Shown: positions 39,101 through 49,510 of the stretch, piece by piece
Layout: each line of letters begins with the position of its first letter
Position numbering within the stretch: position 1 is the first letter of the stretch
From: Channa striata
Lineage: Eukaryota > Chordata > Actinopteri > Anabantiformes > Channidae
Reading direction: 5' to 3'
DNA: 64,000 bases
Assembly (NCBI GenBank): GCA_033026295.1
Contig: CM065182.1
Span: 15,892,715-15,956,714 of the forward strand
Position numbers and translations under genes: made by a program
Notes under the pieces: model-generated
What the model was told of the DNA's origin: nothing
What the model saw: the letters and a program-made list of their open reading frames with translations, nothing else
Database searches by the model: none

Positions 39101-42100
39101 ACATTGAGTTGCTACAGTTTCACATCTATCTACTATGTGACCATCAACTGAAAACACTCTGTTTCATAATTTCAACATCTCCTTTCTACAGGTACTGTCA
39201 TTTCCCAGACTGTGGCCCCAACCGTAGCTGAAATCTCCCCAGGTAACTTAAAATGTAAAACGTTAAAAAGCAAGGACACAGTGTTGAGGTGTCCATCTGT
39301 GTGGGCTTAAACACTGAGATCCTTCTCAACAGACTGAAATAAACTTCTCTCCTCTCTTCGCTCACTTAATTCTCCAGTGAACCTTTACTGCCCCTCAGAT
39401 TTACTCTCCGTCCACTGTCACGCTGCAACATGTTCATTAGCTTCAGTCTCTTCTTTCTCGTTTCTTTTCTTCTTTTTTGAGTGACTCAGGGAGGGAAGGG
39501 GTTCTCCAGTGTTAGCTAGTCCGCTCGTAGTCCCACAATAATCCACAGAGGAACAAAAGATGAAGAGGAGGGAGTGTGAGGAGGAGGGCTGGGTTGGTTA
39601 GGTCTCCTGATCTCCATGGTAATTTTATTGTGTGTGTGTATGTGTCTAGGGGTGGGAGATAATAGGTTGAGCAATTGAAGGTCATAGCTGAGGGAATGGC
39701 TACTTGCTTTAGAGAGCAGATGAAGAAATAATGTGCTGACTGGCCTGCTGTGTGTAGTGATCCATGGAAAAACCAAAAGGGCTCGAAAGTGAAGGGGAAA
39801 AGGGAGAGTATGGAAAGGCTGAAGCAAAAAAAAGGTAGATGCCCGACCTGAACGCCAAAGTAAAAGTATGCTTATGTTGTTGGATCTCTGCAGATGTTCT
39901 TGAGGATCTGAGTGAAGACACATCTGAGCATCTTCTGCTAGAGCCGGGTAACATGCTAAAACTGCGCTGTGACATGAGTGTCCGGCCCGGGATGGCCATG
40001 AACTGGTACAAAGAGGGAGTCCGGGTTGTACCCACACCCCGTATCCAGATCCACGGTGTCATCATGGAGATCACAGATGTAACATACGAGGATTCGGGCG
40101 TTTATGTTTGTGCTCTCCGGGGAACCAAAGAACCTGTTAGAAACTTCACCATCACTGTGACAGGTAAGGACACAGTTTTTTTTAGAAGACCAGTAACATA
40201 AGTCTTGGCTTTAAGCAATACAAATACGGATACATACACAGCGGAAATCTGCTCAAATTTATTACTGCAAAAAAGTTTCTTTATGTCCCATAGTTATATA
40301 TACAATAAGCATTAGTATATTAACAGAAAATTCGAGAGCAACTTTCAAAATGTGAAAAAATTTAATTGCCTTCTCCAATTTTAAAATGAATACTTGCAAT
40401 ACTTGTGATCATTCGTTGTTTCAAGGTGCATTGGAAAAATAGCTTCAAAGACAAGTACAGAATATCAGGGACTGTTTTCATAATGTTATTGTTTGTCATG
40501 TTTCCAGACTCATTAGGATCGGGAGATGACGATGAGGACAACGGCTTAGAGGACTCATCGGCTGAGATTGAAAATGACCAGGATTACCTCTTCAGAGGTG
40601 TGTCTATTAGCTTTATAGCTGCAGTCCTTAAGGATTTTGCAGAACCAAACATCCAGATTTCATCAGAACCTTTTGACTAATACTTAATTTTTTATCTTCA
40701 GGTCCCTACTGGACCCACACCCAGCGTATGGAGAAGAAGTTGTATGCTGTTCCTGCAGGGAACACTGTAAAGTTTCGCTGTGCAGCCATGGGCAGCCCTA
40801 TGCCAAGCATTCGCTGGCTGAAAAACGGACGTGAATTTAGAGGGGAGCATCGCATTGGGGGCATTAAGGTGGGAACGGGAGCAGAATGTCATGCTTATTC
40901 AAGTTTCTAAAGTCTCTAAGTGTCTGTCCAAGCTGATGTTAATTTATGTTGCTTTGGCTAGCTGAGACACCAGCACTGGAGCCTGGTGATGGAGAGTGTT
41001 GTCCCATCAGACAGAGGAAACTACACCTGCGTCGTGGAGAACAAATACGGCTCCATCTCCCACAGCTACGTCCTCGATGTCCTGGGTAAGATATAATTAT
41101 GCACAATACTATCTGGACCTCTGCAGTTCCAAGAGCATACGTTATTATAGGTTGAAACACTGATTGAAATATCAGCGAAACATAGATTGTTTTAATCCTG
41201 TGTTTCAGTGTTTAGTGATCAGCTGCAACAGGCTGATATGGCAGCGTTGCTAACAGTCTATAGTTATCATTTAGTGAAAAAGCATCTTGAGTATTCAGTG
41301 TGAGGGAGGGGATAACCAGAGGGGTGAGCATTAGGTGACAGGGGCGCCTTGTGTCGCCACTGGCGAGCAGGATGTGGACGGTCGGGCGTCTATACCAGTT
41401 TTCTACCTGACCTGTGACAGGAGATCAAGAAGAATGTGCTTTATTTGTTCATCGCCGATCCACCGCAGGGTCAGTTTCTGTCCCCATCAACGGGGGGAGA
41501 AAACTAACGAGACAACTAACGAGATCAGAGAGCGAGAGTAGACGCACATCAAAGAGTCCCCGGCAACCAGCTGACAAAGAGCCATGTTAATGGAACCAAT
41601 TTTCATCCCAAAATAACATTTCCTGCTCTTTTGCCAGAATACAAACACATGACAATGTGACAGTGACAGTTGCTTATTTTAGATGAAAGCAGTCATCTTT
41701 GCCTGCTGTTAAATGGCCAAATATGTGGATGTTTTGTGCAGAGCTTGGTGAGATTTTCCGTTTTAAGTCTAAGTTCACTTGACTAAACTTCTCTTTTGTT
41801 TGTTTCCCGTACAGAGCGCTCCCCCCACAGGCCCATCCTGCAGGCAGGTCTGCCAGCTAACACTACAGCAGTGGTGGGCAGCGATGTCCAGTTCCACTGT
41901 AAAGTCTACAGCGACGCCCAGCCTCACATTCAGTGGCTCAAACACATTGAACGAAATGGCAGCCGCTATGGTCCGGATGGGATACCCTATGTTCAGGTCC
42001 TCAAGGTTGGTAACCAACACAAAGCTGAAGACAGGCACTGTTTTTGAAGTGTATTCTTTTAAATGTTGTGTATTAACTTTTATGTCATGCTCTGAATCGG

Positions 42101-45100
42101 TGACTTGCAGACTGGCAGTTTGAACATGTCAGAGGTGGAGGTGCTCTATCTGTCCAAGGTTACAATGGAGGATGCAGGAGAGTACACTTGTTTGGCTGGA
42201 AATTCAATTGGTTTCGCCTACCAGTCTGCTTGGCTGACCGTCCTCTCAGGTACTATTGCCTACTGAATGACTAACTGCTAGAAATTACATAACAAATTGC
42301 ACAATTTAGACTTTTATTTCTCTCCTGTCCCTCCTTCCCTGATGCACTAAGTTGCCTTTACCAACGTGCATCTTTATCTTTCTTTGTGTTTACAGAGGAG
42401 GAAGTAGCAGATGCTATGGAAACCATGGAAACAAAGTACACTGACATCATCATCTACGCCTGTGGTTTCCTGGCTCTGATCATGGCCATCATCATCGTGG
42501 TGTTGTGTCGAATGCAGGTCCATCCCAGAAGGGAACCATTTGATGCTCTTCCTGTCCAAAAGCTCTCCAAGTTCCCTCTTCGCAGACAGGTAAAGAATTC
42601 TGTGTATCATAAGATGATAAGGCAAGTCTGAAGGATAGTGCTTGCCACAAAAGTTCCTGCAAAGTATTGTTGTAGCTATATGTTCCTCATTGCTAACTAA
42701 GAATGGCTTTTCTGCGTCTCTTCCTCCAGTACTCAGTTGAATCAAACTCATCGGGGAAGTCCAGTGCGTCTCTCATGAGGGTGGCTCGCCTTTCGTCCAG
42801 CTGCTCCCCCATGCTGGCTGGAGTGATGGAGTTTGAGTTGCCCTATGATCCAGATTGGGAGTTCCCCAGGGAGAAGTGAGTTGAATCATCAATTGAAAAT
42901 TTTAGTGACACTTAACAGAATTACGTTCACTGATATGTTAGAATTTATTATGAAGGAAATATGATTTGAACTTTTTTATTTACTTAAAAGTTGAACTGCT
43001 TGAAAAGAGAGTAGTTCAGTTTAGTTCAGCTGCTGGAATCCAGAATCACTATGGCTCTTGTGACATGTGGAGACCTAAAAAGAAACAAGCCCGCAGCCAA
43101 TTCTGGCTCTGCCCAACCTATGTTTTGAGAAACCAGAGCCTAAAATTATGGATTTGTTAAGTTTTCATTTGGACATACTTATTTTGGGTAACTCTTTCTC
43201 TCTCTAGTTTAACACTGGGCAAACCTCTAGGAGAAGGCTGCTTCGGTCAGGTGGTCAGAGCTGAGGCCTTCGGAATCAACAAGGACAGCTCCGACCAGGC
43301 CACCACTGTGGCAGTCAAGATGCTCAAAGGTAGTAAAGAAAAGCACCAAACGCAGAAATTAATAGATAGAAACGAGCAAAAGTCTGCACTCTGCGTGGAA
43401 GCTATGCTCATCCTTAATAAGGGACATTTCCCCCCTCAGATGATGCCACAGACAAAGACCTGGCAGATCTCATCTCAGAGATGGAGCTGATGAAGGTGAT
43501 GGACAAACACAAGAACATCATCAACCTGCTGGGAGTCTGTACGCAGGATGGTGAGTTTGGTGATTCTTTATTTTGTGGTTTACATACAATGTCAGATCAA
43601 ACTACTGGCTTCTTGGCCCTCACGAAATGACAGCATTATCCTTGTTAATACAATTTATGACACACACACATTGCCTTTCCTTTATGCACTTCAAAAAACT
43701 GATTACTGTAAATTGTAACCCAAGTGAATGAATGGTTCAGTCATGGTGGTCCCAACCCTCAGGCTAAAACAACAAAAGGAATAAGCCCATCCTTCATCCT
43801 GTTTGTGTCCCCTCCTTCAGGGCCCCTGTATGTGCTTGTGGAGTACGCGTCCAAAGGCAGTCTGAGGGAATACCTACGGGCCCGGCGACCCCCAGGCATG
43901 GATTACACCTTTGATGTCACCAAGGTGCCTGAGGAGCAGCTCACCTTCAAAGACCTGCTGTCCTGTGCTTACCAGGTGGCCAGAGGAATGGAGTATCTGG
44001 CTTCTAAAAGGGTATGTTCACATACAGGGGGTGGGGGTGGGGGTTGTCTGGGGGGGTGTGAAATATTCTTTTTTATTCAAACGTCACTTCAAATAAGAAC
44101 AAACATTTGCAGTGTGACAATGTGGCTGGTAATTTATGACCAAAAAGCTTTTTAATACAATTTTAGTGGTATATAATTCAATAATCTAATAAACTTCCTC
44201 TAGCAGTTTAGAAACTATCAGTTGACTAATTAATTGAGTCTTCATTTGAGCATCGTGTAAGAAAAAACTTAAACTTTCCCACTTGCATCTTCTTGAAGGT
44301 GAAGATTTGCTGCTGTTCTCTGCGCCTCTGATTGTCCTTTTCCTTTTTTCTCTCATTCCCACCACAACCACGTTTCAGCGCCTTTTATTTCCCAGCATGC
44401 ACTCTGTCTGTGTGCTTATCAACACGTCTCTTTGTCTGCCAGCCGGTGTCTCAGACAGGCATTCCTGAACAGAAAGAAAGCTGCGGCAGCTTCAGTCCTA
44501 TTTACTCTTTTCTATCCGTCTATCTGTCCCTCCGCTGGGCTTTGTCCTTTTTAGTGGTGCCATAAATCTGTTACCAAACATGCAGCAGAGCCGTCGTCGG
44601 GGTGTAGGCATCAGGTTTCTGGCTCTACAGCCTCATAAGAATGCAGGAGGCTGAGAGTAACCCTCCATTATGGGGAGACCCACAAACCAAGAACGGTTCA
44701 TTTTGCTCGTCCCCACAAATCCCACATCTATTTCGAATGAAAACCAAAATAAACTTAATGACATCCATTCAATGTGGGTGAACAGTGCCTTTCTTTTTTC
44801 CTCCCAAAGGGTTGTTTTTCTTTAAACTCCTGGACGTCTATATAAAGACATCTTAATTTTGCAATGTTCACTAAAAATGAGGCACTGTGTCTCCTGAAAC
44901 TTTTCATTTTTGGAGTAAATATGTGGTAAATCATTTCTACTTTCCCCACCTCTGTGTTTTGCATGATCTTTCCAAGCCACGTCCTGGAACAGACGTGCCA
45001 CATGTCTAAATATAAAAACAGGGTTTTATTCATATAAAACTTGCAACTAAACTTGATAAGAAAGTGTAGGTCAACCTTCTCGTTTGTCCAGGACTGTAGG

Positions 45101-47076
45101 TTTACAGCTGCATTTGTCGAATGTATGTAAGATGGTAGAAAAAGAAGAAAAAACTTAACAGAAACAATATGTTCAGCCCTATTTTCCAAATTCTACATTA
45201 AATGTTTGAGCCGGTTGCTAATCTTTTAATCAGGAATCCCAGCAGGTGGCCTAGAGCTCACTTGAGGGTTTAAAATTAAGTCTTTAATTCCCTCTGTTGT
45301 CTCTCGGCAGTGCATTCACAGAGATTTGGCAGCAAGAAATGTGCTGGTAACAGAGGACGACGTGATGAAGATCGCTGACTTTGGCCTGGCTAGAGGAGTT
45401 CACCAGATTGACTACTACAAGAAAACCACCAATGTGAGTGACACTTTGAACAGCATGTTTTCAGGAATTACTTTTGGCTCCTGTAACCTTCCACTGTGTT
45501 TTTCAAGTAGTTAAGAAGTGGGGTAAAGTGCCGTGATTTGAGCTAAGATCTTGTTCTCTTAGAGCGCAAGTCCGAGGGAAAATAACTAAAATATACTGCT
45601 CAAGCAGACTTGCAGTGGGAGACTTAAATATACCCTCGGCCAGGTTACTTCTGCTGGTTCTTTTCACAGCTTTGATACTCCTGAAGACAATTGTCTGATG
45701 TTTTACTCTGATTGGCAGCAGGCTTAATGGGATTTAATTAGAGACGAGGGCAGAGAAGAAGGGAGGAGGGAGAGGGGGAGAAACAAGAGCACATAAAAAA
45801 ATTACATTTGCAGAGGGATAAAAAAAAAAAAACGTCTTCATGTTCACTCTGCAGGGACGTCTGCCGGTGAAGTGGATGGCACCAGAAGCCTTGTTTGACA
45901 GAGTCTACACACACCAGAGTGACGTGTAAGTTTTGTGCAGCAGAAAAATACAAAGAGCTTTGATGATGGGAAGTGAGAAACATAAATGGCAAAAAATGCC
46001 TGAAGAAGTAAAGGTGTCTAATTATTATCGTTTTTACTCGTGGTGTCTGTGCTCAGGTGGTCGTTTGGCGTACTGATGTGGGAGATCTTCACATTGGGAG
46101 GCTCACCGTACCCTGGCATCCCTGTTGAAGAGCTCTTCAAGCTGCTGAAAGAAGGGCACAGAATGGACAAACCCTCTAACTGCACACATGAACTGTAAGA
46201 ACAGATCCTTCCCTTTGATTTTCCATTCCTTCTACAGAAAACACATTAGCCAAAAGAATGTGCGAAGTTTGTTAATCTTTTGCCTCACTGTAGCTGATCT
46301 GGATTGTGAAAATCTTTTTTTTTTTTTTTCCCTCTGTAGCTACATGATGATGCGTGAGTGCTGGCATGCTGTTCCCACCCAGAGGCCAACCTTCAAACAG
46401 CTGGTGGAGGAGCTGGACAGAGTGCTGCTGTCCATCTCTGATGAGGTAGGCTTCAAACATGCACGCAAGCATATGCACGTGCTAATGTACACGCATTAAA
46501 TAAAGATTTGTCTTTGCAAATCTGCCATCCAGATGGCTTCAGTCCACAGGGGTGGAGACAGAATCCTGAGCTTATAAACTCTGAGCAACAAAGTTAAACT
46601 GTTTGGCTGCCCTGTCCAAAGTCCTGAAATTTCACTCTTTTCCCACACAACTGATCGGCCATCTGCAGATCAGTGAACCATTTGTGCGACTGTTGGGTTG
46701 AATTCAAAGACAGAAATGTTGAGCCTTAGAATACAACCTAACAATGCTGCTCTGTGCCTATATGGCATTCCGGCACATCTGCATCTCTCTGGGTGTAAAT
46801 ACTATGAAATGAACACCACGTCTAACTGTCTTTGAAAACCTTTTTGCAAACTGCCTCCTCGGAGCCTAATGTTTCTGCGATCCTCCTCTCTCCCCTCAGT
46901 ACTTGGACTTGTCGACACCCTTCGAGCAGTATTCCCCATCATGCGAGGACACGTCTAGTTCCTGCTCGTCTGACAACGACTCAGTTTTTACCCATGATGC
47001 TTTGTCCTCTGACCCCTGTCTCCTTGGCTATCAAGATGTGCGCAACCGGATAGATATGAAGACGGTGCTGCGATAG
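36081..47076 (+). CDS. fgfr4: Fibroblast growth factor receptor 4, four-Ig form (20 coding exons, 945 aa)
   Basis: Single-pass plasma-membrane receptor tyrosine kinase that binds FGFs with heparan sulfate and signals through FRS2 and PLC-gamma (family knowledge). Coding exons, all GT-AG: 36081-36168, 38392-38579, 38698-38848, 39192-39242, 39894-40163, 40508-40597, 40702-40868, 40962-41085, 41815-42005, 42111-42249, 42396-42589, 42730-42875, 43208-43329, 43440-43550, 43821-44011, 45311-45433, 45855-45925, 46057-46194, 46340-46445, 46900-47076. They sum to 2838 nt including TAG, and phases match at every junction. Approximate residues: signal 1-20, extra Ig 30-142, linker 143-159, D1 160-249, acid box 250-279, D2 280-376, D3 377-486, membrane helix 503-524, kinase about 600-880, tail to 945. 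Paralogue signatures [20 protein letters not shown] and QKLSKFPL favour FGFR4 over FGFR1-3. The protein is about 140 residues longer than the human one, mostly from the extra Ig. The start ATG has A at -3 and G at +4 and opens a hydrophobic signal peptide. Confidence 0.95.
36169..38391 (+). other. fgfr4: fgfr4 intron between signal-peptide exon and extra Ig
   Basis: 2.2 kb with no further exon recognised. It has a (TTGTG)n run near 37,447-37,468 and a T-run near 37,099. Confidence 0.8.
38392..38848 (+). CDS. fgfr4: Extra N-terminal Ig domain of fgfr4 (two exons, D3-like)
   Basis: Exons 38392-38579 (188 nt, phase 1 in, 0 out) and 38698-38848 (151 nt, phase 0 in, 1 out) encode residues 30-142. 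Ig hallmarks are present: Cys58, Trp70 and the DAGEYIC motif with Cys119. N-glycosylation sequons start at Asn45, Asn97 and Asn108. The domain is not D1 or D2. By hand it aligns with D3 of the same protein at roughly one third identity, sharing NxTAVVG, CKV, QWLK, DAGEY and QSAWL. The lengths (63 plus 50 codons against 64 plus 46) and the intron position agree. Both exons are open in frame and use good splice sites, so they appear functional. Confidence 0.85.
39192..39242 (+). CDS. fgfr4: 51-nt linker exon between extra Ig and D1
   Basis: It encodes 17 residues rich in Thr, Val, Ser and Pro. The acceptor is CTTTCTACAG and the donor GTAACT. Its phase is 1-1, so including or skipping it keeps the frame. 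I recognise no motif. Inclusion is inferred from splice sites and phase. It is the least certain exon of the model. Confidence 0.65.
39243..39893 (+). other. fgfr4: fgfr4 intron between linker exon and D1 exon
   Basis: 651 nt. The minus-strand frame across it is a shadow with no protein character. Confidence 0.8.
39894..40163 (+). CDS. fgfr4: fgfr4 exon encoding Ig D1
   Basis: 270 nt, phase 1-1, residues 160-249. The Ig cysteines are Cys185 and Cys232, with core Trp197 and a DSGVYVC motif. In FGFRs D1 is the autoinhibitory loop and is often skipped in beta-type isoforms; the symmetric phase allows that here too. The exon starts after CTCTGCAG and ends at GTAAGG. Confidence 0.9.
40164..40507 (+). 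other. fgfr4: fgfr4 intron between D1 and acid-box exons
   Basis: 344 nt, AT-rich. Nothing else seen. Confidence 0.85.
40508..40597 (+). CDS. fgfr4: fgfr4 exon encoding the acid box
   Basis: 90 nt, phase 1-1, residues 250-279. It holds the run GDDDED (255-260) and more Glu/Asp. This is the acid box that separates D1 from D2 in FGFRs and competes with heparan sulfate for the basic face of D2 (family knowledge). Confidence 0.9.
40702..41085 (+). CDS. fgfr4: fgfr4 exons encoding Ig D2 (ligand and heparin binding)
   Basis: Exons 40702-40868 and 40962-41085 encode residues 280-376. Visible family motifs are PYWTH, the basic [17 protein letters not shown] heparin-binding segment, the invariant [18 protein letters not shown] (split at its end by a 93-nt intron), and [12 protein letters not shown]. 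The Ig cysteines are Cys306 and Cys358. Confidence 0.95.
41086..41814 (+). other. fgfr4: fgfr4 intron between D2 and D3
   Basis: 729 nt. No additional Ig exon is visible. Confidence 0.85.
41815..42249 (+). CDS. fgfr4: fgfr4 exons encoding Ig D3, c-type only
   Basis: Exons 41815-42005 and 42111-42249 encode residues 377-486. The first half carries [16 protein letters not shown] and QWLKHI; the second carries [22 protein letters not shown] and QSAWLTVL. Cysteines are Cys405 and Cys467. FGFR1-3 have alternative IIIb and IIIc exons for the second half. Here the intron is only 105 nt and no other candidate exon lies before the membrane exon, as expected for FGFR4. Confidence 0.95.
42396..42875 (+). 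CDS. fgfr4: fgfr4 transmembrane and juxtamembrane exons
   Basis: Exon 42396-42589 encodes an acidic stalk, then a membrane helix at about residues 503-524 (rich in Ile, Leu, Ala and Val, ending LCR), then the FGFR4-like [11 protein letters not shown]. Exon 42730-42875 encodes the rest of the juxtamembrane region (SSGKSS, RLSSS, WEFPRE), including the FRS2-binding zone by family knowledge. There is no Val-Thr dipeptide at the exon junction as in the VT-plus forms of FGFR1. Confidence 0.93.
42876..43207 (+). other. fgfr4: fgfr4 intron between juxtamembrane and first kinase exon
   Basis: 332 nt. Nothing else seen. Confidence 0.85.
43208..43550 (+). CDS. fgfr4: fgfr4 kinase N-lobe exons
   Basis: Exons 43208-43329 and 43440-43550 encode residues 600-677. 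They contain the glycine loop GEGCFGQV (608-615), the ATP-contacting lysine in TVAVKML (Lys637) and the alpha-C helix EMELMKVM, then [14 protein letters not shown] Val after LLG, instead of Ala in FGFR1-3, is a FGFR4 trait. All expected ATP-site residues are present. Confidence 0.95.
43821..46445 (+). CDS. fgfr4: fgfr4 kinase hinge and C-lobe exons
   Basis: Exons 43821-44011, 45311-45433, 45855-45925, 46057-46194 and 46340-46445 encode residues 678-887. They contain the gatekeeper Val684, a hinge with Tyr686, the kinase insert, the catalytic loop HRDLAARN (Asp746), DFG (764-766), activation-loop tyrosines Tyr776 and Tyr777 in DYYKK, the APE motif (791-793) and the C-lobe [12 protein letters not shown]. 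The catalytic machinery is intact. The 1299-nt intron between 44012 and 45310 is the largest within the kinase part. Confidence 0.95.
44012..45310 (+). other. fgfr4: fgfr4 intron inside the kinase region
   Basis: 1299 nt, with a G-rich patch just after the donor (44,027-44,058). No exon seen. Confidence 0.85.
45434..45854 (+). other. fgfr4: fgfr4 intron between activation-loop exons
   Basis: 421 nt. It contains a purine-rich patch (45,741-45,790) and an A-run near 45,821. Confidence 0.85.
46446..46899 (+). other. fgfr4: Last intron of fgfr4
   Basis: 454 nt. The acceptor tract is CTCCTCTCTCCCCTCAG. Nothing else seen. Confidence 0.85.
46900..47076 (+). CDS. fgfr4: fgfr4 last coding exon: C-terminal tail
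   Basis: 58 codons and TAG (47074-47076). It begins [14 protein letters not shown]; Tyr888 in YLDL matches the PLC-gamma docking tyrosine of the family. A Ser/Asp-rich stretch with DSVF follows. The extreme C-terminus is not one I recognise from mammals. Confidence 0.93.
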   Translation, partial: YLDLSTPFEQYSPSCEDTSSSCSSDNDSVFTHDALSSDPCLLGYQDVRNRIDMKTVLR

Positions 47077-49510
47077 GCACCTAAACACATACACGCACAA
47101 ACACACCACCACAGTGGGGAAACATTGGTGGCCAGGTTAGAGGTCCACAGCAGCTTTTCTAAACTTAAGTTAATGTTTTTTAGTCTCCATACTTTTTACA
47201 CTGGACCTCCAGTTTGGAACCATTCAAAGCCCCTGAGATATAGGTTGGCATATCTTTCACACACAGACACACATACATACACATACACATAAATGCATAC
47301 ACAGACCCACACGTGTGAAGAACTAAGGCCAGTAGGTTTCATTTCACGGGGGAGTTCCGTAGAAAGACAGTGGACAGAAGAACAAGCGAGGACAAGCACT
47401 GTACACCAGCTCCGGCACAGTGCCCAAGAACAGTTCTAATGTTGGAAAACTGCGGCACTAAGTACAGCAGAAGAGACCCTGGTACTTAAAACAGCTCAAA
47501 ATGCTTTCTACTCTCCTTCAGACAGAGATGGACAATAATCTCCTCACATTTATACCCAAAACCAAGGTTTTAAACCTTGGCGATAAAGACAAAAAACAAA
47601 ACCAACAAAAAAACAAAAACAAAGACATAAACAAAAAACAAAGATTTATTTTGCTATGAAAAAAAGAAGAAATTGATTGTTAAATATAAATCTCTCTATA
47701 TAAAATTATTTTACTTTTGTGTTGCTTATTTAAAAGAAAAAGGTCTTAAATCTCAGGATCTCTCTCATGCTAAGAAGTTGTTGTAGTGGCATCAAAGTGC
47801 CTGAGTTTAGGATTTCCTGTGAATATATTAGAATATTAAAATATTGTATGTACATATCAACAGCTAAAAAAAAAAAAACAATTGCCTTTTATAAATTATT
47901 CTGAATGATACAAAAAATGAAGGTTATTGGAGGCGAACGGAGAGAGGAATTTACTCAAGCGTTGTAAGTGCCAAACCTGTCATAGCTGGTGTCATTCCAA
48001 AATACACCATGTACCACATCTAGTAGGACTTTTAGTCTCAGTAGATGCTGTTAAAATTGGTTTGCATCATGTTTGCAGCAACTTTTGTAAACTAAAACCC
48101 AGTCAGTATTTTGAATCATTTTCCACCGACAGCTTAATTTAAGTGGTCTGTGGTAAGAAATAAATGTATTGGGCCCTTCGTGTAAGGCTTATACTAAGGA
48201 ACTTTTGGAATGAAACCGACCATTTGTAATTTTGTAGTAAACTGCTGCAGCATTTAGCCCAAGAAAACAATTTGTGGTTAAATACCAGAAGGCATGCAGT
48301 TTTTGTTGCTGTTGTTGGGTGAAAACCGCAACTCAGCAAAATTGTTGGGATATGAAGAAAAAATAACATTTTCTCAATAGCTCTACTGTATTTGCTGTGT
48401 TATTAAGCCTGAGGCCCAAAGGTCATGAGACAGACTCATTGACAAGTAAAAACTACCACATAAACTCTGAGACAACATCTCGACAACAGCTTCGCTCGCC
48501 TACACGGCTGCTTTGTCACAGACAGTGTGTCCAGGGTGGGACTCGCTCTAAAAGGAGGACTGACAATTCAACATGAGGACTCTGTGGGGAGCTGGCCCAA
48601 GCCCACTGTCACTGCTGACAAGGAGGGGGGGGGGTGGTGGTGGGGGGAGTGGAGAGGAGGGCACTGAATGTGAAAGCCAGTGTGATTGATTTCAAATAGA
48701 AGAGAAGGGGGAGGATCCTCCTTTGTCTGACTGTAACCCTTCACCCAGCCCAATCTGCTGGCGAGGGGTCCTCAGGTCTACAGCCTGGTCGGACAATGAA
48801 GCCTTTGCAGGCTTAATGGGTGTGACTACAGACCAGAGGGAGTTTTGGGGGTAGTGGTGTGGGGATAGCTTGGGCTTGTGTGCAAATGAAGAGGCTCTTA
48901 TTATGGTAATGTCTACTCCTCTCTCCCAAATGGCCCTATCTTTATCCATAGCCACCATCTTTTAAATTACAAATCTTAATTCAGATTCGCCACTACCACC
49001 GTGGGCCAGCTGCAGAAAATTCCCCAGTGGGGTAAAATGCCAACTGAGTCGCTGAGTCCGTTTCCTAAATGTAAAAAAAACTGAAACAAAACAACCACTG
49101 GCAAGGTTGAAATCAAATCTTATGATCGGCTAATGTTATTGATTTCTGTAATCCTTTAGATGTCGACCATGTCAAGGAGGTTAGCAATTTCTGCAAATTC
49201 AAATGCTATAAAGATCACGGAACATGTTGGCTTATAAAGGAGCCAACTCACCAAATGAGTTATTTGAAAATGTTTGCTGACTCTGCATTACCAGCTGTAA
49301 CACTATGATGTTGTGTTTTTTTCACTCTGTCACATGTCCACATACATTTTGCATCCTTACATTCCAGTTTGGTACTCTTCTCCCAGACATGAACTCTAAA
49401 CAATCATGAAATTCTTAAACATTTCCTCAAGAGAATTATTTTAGAAATATCTAATTTATTTGTTTATTGTTTTGTTTTTATATGAAATAAAGTATAATTT
49501 AAAATAAAGC
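47077..49510 (+). other. fgfr4: fgfr4 3' UTR and possible poly(A) sites
   Basis: AT-rich, with no coding signal. Poly(A)-signal-like hexamers are ATTAAA at 47835-47840 and AATAAA at 48159-48164, 49486-49491 and 49503-49508. A T/G-containing stretch follows the last two. The 3' end cannot be fixed from sequence. A GC-richer block at about 48,530-48,960 breaks the AT-rich trend and might be a regulatory element rather than UTR. Confidence 0.5.
47562..47580. repeat. Short palindrome in the 3' UTR
   Basis: CCAAGGTTT, one T, then AAACCTTGG: 9-bp arms that would form a tight hairpin in the transcript. Confidence 0.7.

Noticed and set aside
39516..40074. Minus-strand frames of 121-173 codons over the D1 exon
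   Set aside because: Shadows of the D1 exon and its upstream intron. They have no protein character.
44755..45189. 144-codon minus-strand frame inside the kinase intron
   Set aside because: No domain or family resemblance. It lies in an AT-rich intron.
36081..47076. Assignment to fgfr1, fgfr2 or fgfr3
   Set aside because: [28 protein letters not shown] and the single c-type D3 exon favour fgfr4. The Tyr in the hinge is the one FGFR1-3-like residue noticed.
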